In this document: piece after piece, positions 1-5,319 of the stretch
Layout: each line of letters starts with the position of its first letter
How positions within the stretch are numbered: the stretch's first letter is position 1
NCBI GenBank assembly: GCA_934567115.1
Contig: CAKTJA010000051.1
Coordinates: forward strand, 1-8,640
Source of the DNA: an uncultured Oscillospiraceae bacterium
GTDB taxonomy: Bacteria > Bacillota > Clostridia > Oscillospirales > Oscillospiraceae
DNA: 8,640 bases
Direction of reading: 5' to 3'
Position numbers and translations under genes: made by a program
Notes under the pieces: model-generated
What the model was told of the DNA's origin: nothing
The model's input: only the letters and a program-made list of their open reading frames with translations
Database searches by the model: none

Positions 1-2846
1 CTGGAAAGGTTCAGTCCGTTCTTGTTCACATCGGTGCTGTAGGGGAAGGTGATGATCATCTCCCCCGTTCCGGAGGCGTCCATCTCCACCGACGCCCTGC
101 GGTAGTCGATGACCCAGTCGTCGTCTACGCCCGCGTCGCCCTTGACTGCGACCGGGGTGGGCTGTCCACTGGCGGGCTTGTAGTACAGCGTGATATGCGC
201 CCTGAGCGCCTCGGCCAGCTGCTCCTCGGCGGCCTGACGCAGCGCGGGATCGCTCTCCTTAACGACGGCGTCGTAAAGCTCCTCGAAGTTGCGGTAGATG
301 TCCCTGCCGTTGGCGTCCGTCCCGATGCCCTGCACGCTTTCGGAGAACACAAGGCGGATCGAGGTGTCGGGATAGGGCGTAAGGTTCCTCGGGTCGTCCG
401 TGCCGTCGTGGGTGAACTCCTGCGTGACGGTCGGCTTCTCGTTGTCGAGCGTGTTGATCTCCATGGGAGGCGTCAGCTCCTTGGTGTAAACGCCGTAGTT
501 CCCCGCGCGGTCCTTAATGACATAGTAAAGATCGTACGCCGTCTGCGAATCCAGCCCGCTGACGGTGAACTTCACGTCGGTCGCCGCGCGGCCGGCCGTG
601 CTGCTGCCCTTTTTCAGCGCGCCGACGCCGGACTCCACCTGGACCTTCGCCACCTGAAGCTCGGGATCGTCAACGCCCTGCGCATAGAAGCCCACGCCCT
701 TTTTGACCACCGCCCAGTAGAGCGTGCCCGGCTCGTCGATGGAATAGGTCAGCGAGACCGAGCGCGCCGCCACATCCGTCACCGTCAGGTGCTGGAGCAC
801 CGGCGGCGTTTTGTCCAGCGTGGTGACCGACAGCTTCCTCACCGCCGAGCTCTTTCCGTTATCCGCGTCGTTGAGCCAGAGATAGAGGTCGTACACGGTC
901 TGCTCCGCCAGATAGGAATTGTTCACACGCGCGAGCAGCAGGGGCGTGTTCTTCTTCACGTCCACCACGCCGCTGCCCAGATTGCCGGTGATCGACCCCG
1001 TCTTGAAGTCGGCGGCGGTCGGCGCCGTGGAACCCTTGGGCATGAGCGCGTAGTAAAGCTGGCAGTCCTTCGTGGGCATGACCATCGCCTGTACGATCTG
1101 AAGATCGTCCGTATCCGTGGCCATGCTCGTGTAGGGATAGCCCGTCGCAAAATTCGGCACCGAGTCGTCCGGCGTCGTGAACGCCGTGACCTTCACGGGG
1201 CTGTGCCGTCCCCGGTTGTCCACCAGCATGGCGGAAATGTAGTAGGAGCCGTCCTTCGTCAGTCCGGTCAGCTTGACGGTCATCTCCGTCTTCGCGCCGG
1301 TCGCCTTGAGCGTTCCGCTCTTCACGATCCGGTTGTTGTTGATCGGGTTGAGCAGCGCCTTATCGTCCACGGAGCCGTCCGTCAGGGCGGTGATCGCCCA
1401 GTACACCGTTCCGCTCTTGTTCGTGCTGAAAACCGCGTCCGCCGAGGTGGGCGCGACGTTCCGCGCCGCCGGGTAGCCCGCGAGCAGACGCGGGTCCTCG
1501 GAGGATTCGATCGCCGCCGCGGAGTCCATCGCCGTGCCGCCGATGTTCCCGGTCACGCCGGGACGGACCGTGATGGAATCCGGAAGCATGGGGATCACGG
1601 AGCCGTTCGCGTTGACCGTCACCTTCGTGATGTCGCCCGTGCCGGTGACCGTCGTCGCCGTATCCAAATTCAGGTCGCGCAGCGTCGCGCTGCCGGCGAT
1701 GTTAAGCGTGGAGCCGGTCGCCTTCTCGTCCACCGTCACCTTGTCGGCCACGCCGCTGGAAAAGGCCAGTGTCGAGTTCGGGGAGAGATTGATGACCTCC
1801 TTGATATTGCCCGCGAGCTGAAGCTGCGCGCCCGTCGTGCTGTCAAGCTTGATGTACCTGAAGCCGGCGTTATCCTCCGTCAGATCCTCCAGATAGCCGG
1901 AGGTGCGCACCGTGGTCTCCTTTATATTGGTCAGGCCCTCCGCGCGGACGCTGAGGAACTGGGCCGTAAGGCTGTCCACCTCCAGCGCCTCCGCCGTCAC
2001 GTTGCGCAGGATGACGCTGCTCTCGCCCTTCTGGCTCGAGCCGGTGCCGCAAACCACGATCTTCCCTCTCACGGTCACGTTGCTCAGGACCACGTCGTCC
2101 AGCCCGATGCCGCCGGTGAGATACAGGTTCCCCGTGACGATCGTATCCTTGAGCGTAACGCCGGGCGAGCTGATGGTCAGGTTCCCGTACACGCTTCCCG
2201 CGGACTGCTCGCCCGGGGTCTGCACCAGCGTCCCGATCGCGCGGGAGAGCACACAGGCCGCCTGACCGCGCGTGATCGGCTCCTGCGGGTGGAAGCTGTT
2301 GTCCTCATAGCCGGTGACGATGCCGAGATCCGTGGCCTCCTGAATGATGCCGCGGCTCCACGTGCTGATGTCCCGGCTGTCCTGATAGCTGTGGATCGAG
2401 CCGGCGTTGTTTTGCAGGCGCAGACTGCGCCCGACCAGAACGACCGCCTGTTCGCGCGTCACCGGATCGTTGGGCGAGGCCGTCGTATCCGAGCTGCCCT
2501 GGAAATAGCCCGCCTTGTATGCGATGCGGATATCGTCAGCGTACCACGCATGGTCCGGTACGTCCTTAAAGGGATTCGGCCCCATCTCCTGATAGCCGAA
2601 CGCGCGGTTCATCATCGTGACGAACTCCGCGCGGGTGATCTCGTCGTTCTCGTTCAGGTTCCCCGAGGCGTCGCCCTTCATAACGCCCCATTCCACCATC
2701 TGGTCCAGATAGGGATCCATCCACGACGCGGCCTCCGCCGCCGGCGACATTGCCGGAAGCAGACCGCACAGAAGGCACACGCTCAGCACGAGGGCCGCCA
2801 GCCTCCGCGCCGCGCCGCGCCGCGCACATTTCATTCTTTCTCTCAT
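1..2846 (-). CDS. Secreted SLH-domain surface protein with beta-solenoid-like and FN3-like regions (3' end off the left edge)
   Basis: The reading frame is open from ATG 2846 to the left edge, giving at least 948 residues with no stop. Residues 1-39 form a signal peptide: Arg/Lys-rich start, hydrophobic stretch about 15-32, likely cleavage near AEA-A (38/39). Three SLH repeats follow (about 41-95, 96-158, 159-215), each with the TR-type motif: ITRAEF (69-74), VTREQA (128-133), ITRGQA (190-195). SLH domains bind secondary cell-wall polymers, so the protein should be displayed on the envelope. Residues 217-435 have short repeated beta-strand patterns (NLTI, NVTVRGKIVV, NVTAEALEV) suggesting a parallel beta-solenoid. 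Three FN3-like modules follow (about 450-560, 560-676, 677-800), sharing a TVYWAI / QLYYALMPKG / TLYWAVVKKG strand. From about 803 a Big_5-like Ig domain begins (RLVFSESV). ATG 2846 is preferred because an AGGAG lies 7 nt upstream. An in-frame ATG at 2867 would overlap the PilZ stop but has its GGAGG only 1 nt away. Ligand unknown; adhesin or S-layer-associated role is inferred. Confidence 0.9.
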   Translation of the reverse strand, partial: MRERMKCARRGAARRLAALVLSVCLLCGLLPAMSPAAEAASWMDPYLDQMVEWGVMKGDASGNLNENDEITRAEFVTMMNRAFGYQEMGPNPFKDVPDHAWYADDIRIAYKAGYFQGSSDTTASPNDPVTREQAVVLVGRSLRLQNNAGSIHSYQDSRDISTWSRGIIQEATDLGIVTGYEDNSFHPQEPITRGQAACVLSRAIGTLVQTPGEQSAGSVYGNLTISSPGVTLKDTIVTGNLYLTGGIGLDDVVLSNVTVRGKIVVCGTGSSQKGESSVILRNVTAEALEVDSLTAQFLSVRAEGLTNIKETTVRTSGYLEDLTEDNAGFRYIKLDSTTGAQLQLAGNIKEVINLSPNSTLAFSSGVADKVTVDEKATGSTLNIAGSATLRDLNLDTATTVTGTGDITKVTVNANGSVIPMLPDSITVRPGVTGNIGGTAMDSAAAIESSEDPRLLAGYPAARNVAPTSADAVFSTNKSGTVYWAITALTDGSVDDKALLNPINNNRIVKSGTLKATGAKTEMTVKLTGLTKDGSYYISAMLVDNRGRHSPVKVTAFTTPDDSVPNFATGYPYTSMATDTDDLQIVQAMVMPTKDCQLYYALMPKGSTAPTAADFKTGSITGNLGSGVVDVKKNTPLLLARVNNSYLAEQTVYDLYLWLNDADNGKSSAVRKLSVTTLDKTPPVLQHLTVTDVAARSVSLTYSIDEPGTLYWAVVKKGVGFYAQGVDDPELQVAKVQVESGVGALKKGSSTAGRAATDVKFTVSGLDSQTAYDLYYVIKDRAGNYGVYTKELTPPMEINTLDNEKPTVTQEFTHDGTDDPRNLTPYPDTSIRLVFSESVQGIGTDANGRDIYRNFEELYDAVVKESDPALRQAAEEQLAEALRAHITLYYKPASGQPTPVAVKGDAGVDDDWVIDYRRASVEMDASGTGEMIITFPYSTDVNKNGLNLS

Positions 2847-2852
2847 TGCGTC

Positions 2853-2860
2853 TCTCCTCT
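2853..2860 (-). promoter_or_regulatory. Ribosome binding site of the SLH protein gene
   Basis: Read on the minus strand this is AGAGGAGA, with AGGAG ending 7 nt before ATG 2846. It sits in the 17-nt gap after the PilZ gene's TGA. It decides the start at 2846 over the in-frame upstream ATG at 2867, whose only purine-rich site is too close. Ribosomes finishing the PilZ gene could re-initiate here, so the two proteins may be translationally coupled. Confidence 0.65.
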
Positions 2861-2863
2861 CTG

Positions 2864-3481
2864 TCATTCCTCCGCCGCGCCGTCCGGCAGCGTCCGGTTC
2901 ATCAGCTGGATCCGGAAGACCGCCTCGCGCACCGCAGTTTCCTCATCGTCGCACATATCCAAAAACTTCGCCGCGAAAAAACAGCGTCCCCGGGTCAGCT
3001 CCTGCTGGCGCAGGACCCTGCACCGCAGCAGAAGCGGGCGCGTCGTGACGGGGAGCACGATCTCGAACTCCTCCCCCTGCGCAAGGACCGGCTCGCCGTA
3101 AAACGCGACGCCGCCGCAGCTGAGGTCCACGGACTGGATCTCGCGCCGGCCGCGCCACGCGCCGCTGATCGGATAGATAAAGCTCCCGAATCTGACGGGC
3201 ACCCGAAGGTTGCGCAGAACGGAATCGTCAAGCGGGGTGATTCGCTCGAGCACGACCCGCTCTCCCCGGCTGCGCAGCAGCCGGCATTGCAGCAGAAGCG
3301 ACCTGTCCTCCAATCCCACAACAGAGATCAGGTCGTGCCCCGCGACCTCGTCCTCTCTTCCGTCCGTCACGCGGACCTGAAGCTCCTTCCCGTCGGGCGG
3401 GCTTTCCAGAATGCCGCTCCCGATCGCACGGTTAATGCTGTCAAGCAGCAGAACGCGTCTGCTTCCGGTATGACTCTCCAT
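2864..3481 (-). CDS. PilZ-domain c-di-GMP-binding protein (YcgR/MotI-like candidate)
   Basis: This 205-residue cytoplasmic protein has both halves of the PilZ signature: RVPVR at 93-97 (RxxxR) and DLSCGG at 119-124 ([D/N]xSxxG), followed by beta-strands to about 170 and a C-terminal helix. PilZ domains with both motifs normally bind cyclic di-GMP. The N-terminal ~88 residues form a second beta-rich region, which fits the YcgR/MotI (flagellar brake) layout of an N-terminal barrel plus PilZ, at about the usual length. The start is well supported: GGAAGGAGG lies 7 nt upstream of ATG 3481. It follows the FlhX-like gene by 23 nt and precedes the SLH gene by 17 nt, so all are probably co-transcribed. 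The motifs make c-di-GMP binding likely. Its target is inferred: it could be a motility brake, as in related proteins, or a regulator of surface-protein secretion. The LLLxCRxLR pattern occurs in both halves (62-70, 150-158). Confidence 0.88.
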   Translation of the reverse strand: MESHTGSRRVLLLDSINRAIGSGILESPPDGKELQVRVTDGREDEVAGHDLISVVGLEDRSLLLQCRLLRSRGERVVLERITPLDDSVLRNLRVPVRFGSFIYPISGAWRGRREIQSVDLSCGGVAFYGEPVLAQGEEFEIVLPVTTRPLLLRCRVLRQQELTRGRCFFAAKFLDMCDDEETAVREAVFRIQLMNRTLPDGAAEE

Positions 3482-3487
3482 CGTTTA

Positions 3488-3496
3488 TCCTCCTTC
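3488..3496 (-). promoter_or_regulatory. Strong ribosome binding site of the PilZ gene
   Basis: On the minus strand the 23-nt gap contains GGAAGGAGG, a near-perfect anti-Shine-Dalgarno match, 7 nt upstream of ATG 3481. It is the strongest such site in the minus-strand block, so the PilZ protein may be translated well relative to the preceding genes in the transcript. Confidence 0.75.
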
Positions 3497-3504
3497 CGGT
3501 CGGT

Positions 3505-3801
3505 TCATTCGTCTTCTCCGCCCTGCTTATCCGGATCAAAGCGGAGAAAGTATACATATATCTCCACGATCGCCTGATACAGATTCTCCGGGATCTCCTG
3601 CCCGAGGCGAAGCTGCGTGAGGATCGTGGCGAGAGAATTGTCCTCATAAATGGGCACCCCGTTGTCCGCCGCCACCTCGACGATCTTCTCCGCCAGGCAG
3701 CCCATGCCCGATGCGACGACGACCGGCGCCGCGTCGCCTTCCCCATAATGGAGGGCGACGGCCTTGTTCGCCGTACCCCGTCCCGCTTCACGCCTTGACA
3801 T
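3505..3801 (-). CDS. flhX: FlhX: stand-alone FlhB/YscU-type C-terminal domain protein
   Basis: This 98-residue protein matches only the cytoplasmic C-terminal domain of FlhB/YscU/EscU export-switch proteins. KAVALHY (13-19) aligns with the YAVALKY that follows the FlhB autocleavage site. It continues with APVVVASGMGCLAEKI, NGVPIYED and EIPENLYQAI, all typical of FlhB-C. The NPTH autocleavage motif is absent; the equivalent residues are GTAN (9-12). There are no membrane helices. It therefore resembles a permanently 'post-cleavage' FlhB-C, as in the YlqH/FlhX small proteins of Firmicutes and other flagellated bacteria. In known cases FlhX can partly replace the FlhB C-terminal domain in type III export; that role here is inferred. 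The gene starts 14 nt inside the end of the FliK-like gene, suggesting translational coupling. The site before ATG 3801 (GTGGAG, 3 nt away) is weak. Family assignment is firm; function in this organism is less so. Confidence 0.88.
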   Translation of the reverse strand: MSRREAGRGTANKAVALHYGEGDAAPVVVASGMGCLAEKIVEVAADNGVPIYEDNSLATILTQLRLGQEIPENLYQAIVEIYVYFLRFDPDKQGGEDE

Positions 3802-5224
3802 TCACTCCACTCTTCCCTTCAAAAATTTTGGGGAACACCTCGGTCAGCGTGACCGGCCGCTCCATTTTCCTCACCGTCACGCGCGCCGGCGTCAGCTCGT
3901 TGCGGCTGATGATCTGCGTGAGTGACTGCTCGATCTTCCCCGCGAACGGGAGCGCCCCCGCAGGACAGGACACCCGCAGGTCCACCTCGCCGCCGCGCTC
4001 GGTCAAGATCACGTCAAAAAAGCCGAGGGACTGCACGTCGATCTTGAAGAGCAGCTTTGTGCAGTTTCCGCGCTTCCCCTCCGCGCCGCCGCGCCCGTCG
4101 TCCGCGTCGGGATCGACCCACAGCTCCGAAAAAAGCATGCGGCCGTTCCACTCCAGCGGCAGAAGATAGTGGTTGACCGGCATGTAGACGCTTTCGTTGA
4201 TAAGCATGGCACCCACAAGATTCTGGAACGCCTGCTGCACCTCCGCGCTGCCCTCGCCGCGCAGCGCCCGCGCCGCCGCCGAAGCCAGATGGCCGGACAG
4301 CTCCGTCGTGCGGGAGTCCCAGCCCGTTCCGCTGCTGCGCAGCAGCGCCAGCAGCGACTGATCGTCCAGCCCGGAGAGCTGGTTTTTCAGCGTGCCGTAG
4401 CCGCTGAGCTGATGGAACAGCTCCAGCAGGTTCCCCTCCGAGCCGTTCTGGTACCGCGCCACGTCCAGCGCGAGCATCGTCAGAAGGCTTCTCGGGCGGC
4501 CCATGTCGTGCGTCCGCTCAACATAGTCGGACATGTAGGGGAACACCTCTTTTTGCAGAAGCTGCAAATTCCCCTGCCGGTCCCCCGCCGCAACGCCGTT
4601 TTCAAGCTGCGCCAGCATCCCGTACAGCTTCTCCGCCCAGCTTGCGGGCATCGCGTCCGCCATGCCCCGGACGTTTCGAAGAAGGTTCCCCTCGATATGC
4701 GGCGTGGACGAGTAGTCGGCGTAGCTTTTCAGAAATTTCAGGATATCCGTCTGCACACTCTCGGACGAGGCCCTCGCGTACGCGCTGCGCAGAAGGGCGA
4801 ACAGCGCGCCGCCGAAGCGCGTCCCCGCGCGCATCTGGCCCTTGATAAAGTCCAGCAGCTGCCCCTCGTCCAGCTGCAGCATCTCAAGCGCGCGGGCCAT
4901 CTCCGCCGCGACGCCCTCTCCCATCCCGGAGAGCACGACCGTCCTCTCGCCGCTGGCAAAGATGCGCGACAGGCTCTCCGCCACGCCGGGCGTCGTGCGC
5001 AGCCTTTGAAGGAAGGTCTGAAAGTTCGAGTCGTAGCGGACGCCCCCGTCCCCCTGCAGATCGCTGTCCTGCCGGTCGGTCCTTCTGTCCGCCCGGCCGA
5101 CCTTCCCCGGGTCGGGGACGTTCTGTATCTGCGGATTCTCCGCCGAGGTCGGCGGCATGCGCCCCGCGGCGGACGATTTATCATAACCGGGTACGGGATT
5201 GGTCGCGCCCAGCAAATCCGGCAT
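3788..5224 (-). CDS. FliK-like hook-length-control-type protein (YlqG-like)
   Basis: This 478-residue protein has a three-part layout. Residues 1-65 are polar and Pro/Gly/Asp-rich, probably disordered. Residues 66-340 are Leu/Ala-rich and helical. The C-terminal ~130 residues resemble the FliK C-terminal (Flg_hook) domain: YLLPLEWNG followed by LFSELWVD (about 347-365), then KLLFKIDVQSLGFFDVIL, the strand resembling the 'L.L.P..LG.V.V.' signature, and a closing helix and strand. FliK proteins measure hook or needle length and flip the export gate by contacting FlhB-C. The adjacent, overlapping FlhX gene supports that link, and FliK-like/FlhX pairs occur in other Firmicutes. No signal peptide or transmembrane helix is evident. 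The start is supported by GAGGTG 7 nt before ATG 5224. It is the first gene of the leftward block. No hook, rod or FlhA/FlhB genes are visible, so it may be a paralogue rather than the main hook-length ruler. A specific FliK role is inferred. Confidence 0.68.
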   Translation of the reverse strand: MPDLLGATNPVPGYDKSSAAGRMPPTSAENPQIQNVPDPGKVGRADRRTDRQDSDLQGDGGVRYDSNFQTFLQRLRTTPGVAESLSRIFASGERTVVLSGMGEGVAAEMARALEMLQLDEGQLLDFIKGQMRAGTRFGGALFALLRSAYARASSESVQTDILKFLKSYADYSSTPHIEGNLLRNVRGMADAMPASWAEKLYGMLAQLENGVAAGDRQGNLQLLQKEVFPYMSDYVERTHDMGRPRSLLTMLALDVARYQNGSEGNLLELFHQLSGYGTLKNQLSGLDDQSLLALLRSSGTGWDSRTTELSGHLASAAARALRGEGSAEVQQAFQNLVGAMLINESVYMPVNHYLLPLEWNGRMLFSELWVDPDADDGRGGAEGKRGNCTKLLFKIDVQSLGFFDVILTERGGEVDLRVSCPAGALPFAGKIEQSLTQIISRNELTPARVTVRKMERPVTLTEVFPKIFEGKSGVNVKA

Positions 5225-5229
5225 TTTTC

Positions 5230-5237
5230 CTCACCTC
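5230..5237 (-). promoter_or_regulatory. Ribosome binding site of the FliK-like gene
   Basis: On the minus strand the bases before ATG 5224 read GCGAGGTGAGGAAAA. The GAGGTG ends 7 nt from the start, with a second GAGG 4 nt away. This supports 5224 as the start of the leftward block's first gene. Confidence 0.65.
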
Positions 5238-5253
5238 GCAAAAAAAGTTCCCA

Positions 5254-5302
5254 TGACTACTTATCTTTTCGTTCAATTCCGTCGATATAAGTAAAAAAGT
5301 CA
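5254..5302. repeat. Imperfect inverted repeat in the divergent promoter region (possible operator)
   Basis: ACTTAT (5259-5264) is matched by ATAAGT (5287-5292), separated by 22 bp. Just outside lie TGACT (5254-5258) and AGTCA (5298-5302), continuing the symmetry with a 5-bp offset on the right arm. The repeat brackets the sigma-28-like promoter. It could be a regulator binding site or two symmetric promoter elements. In AT-rich DNA such short arms can arise by chance. Confidence 0.3.
5262..5288 (+). promoter_or_regulatory. Candidate sigma-28 (SigD/FliA-type) promoter for cheA
   Basis: Bases 5281-5288 read GTCGATAT, matching the SigD -10 consensus GCCGATAT at 7 of 8 positions. Exactly 11 bp upstream, 5262-5269 read TATCTTTT, matching the -35 consensus TAAAGTTT at 5 of 8. 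This is the canonical spacing. Transcription would start near 5295, about 25 nt before the cheA ATG. Chemotaxis genes are often sigma-28-dependent in flagellated bacteria, so the context fits. The -35 is weak; TATAAG at 5286-5291 could instead act as a sigma-A -10, but lacks a good -35. Confidence 0.5.
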
Positions 5303-5305
5303 AAA

Positions 5306-5313
5306 AGGCGGTG
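5306..5313 (+). promoter_or_regulatory. Ribosome binding site that sets the cheA start
   Basis: AGGCGGTG differs from AGGAGGTG by one base and ends 6 nt before ATG 5320. The in-frame GTG at 5311 lies within this site and so cannot be the start. CheA therefore begins at 5320, three codons after that GTG. Confidence 0.7.
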
Positions 5314-5319
5314 TTATCC

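Larger units (their letters stand above)
5225..5319. other. Divergent AT-rich intergenic region between the FliK-like gene and cheA
   Basis: This 95-bp stretch is the only sizeable non-coding region in the window and is far more AT-rich than its flanks, with poly-A runs at 5240-5246 and 5293-5298. It must hold the start signals for both divergent blocks. It contains both ribosome binding sites, a sigma-28-like promoter facing cheA, and an imperfect inverted repeat. For the leftward block I could not find a good sigma-A promoter: a TTGACT (5303-5298 on the minus strand) has no acceptable -10 at the right distance. No terminator hairpin was seen. Confidence 0.85.

Noticed and set aside
2768..2846. 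Lipoprotein signal in the SLH protein
   Set aside because: Cys23 and Cys26 lie in the hydrophobic stretch, but LSVC and CLLC do not fit a lipobox, and an AEA-A signal peptidase I site follows.
195..3101. 968-codon plus-strand open frame
   Set aside because: It lies antisense to the SLH and PilZ genes. Its product is Arg/His/Val-rich without domains, while the minus strand shows a signal peptide, SLH repeats and a PilZ signature. High GC makes long antisense frames common.
4169..5290. 373-codon plus-strand open frame
   Set aside because: Antisense to the FliK-like gene; Arg/Gln/His-rich with no recognisable motif and no ribosome binding site.
5275..5303. Sigma-A promoter for the leftward block (TTGACT on the minus strand)
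   Set aside because: The -35 is good, but the hexamer at 17-18 bp spacing (GGAATT) matches the -10 consensus poorly.
5311..5319. GTG at 5311 as the cheA start
   Set aside because: It lies inside the Shine-Dalgarno sequence AGGCGGTG, which is correctly spaced for ATG 5320.
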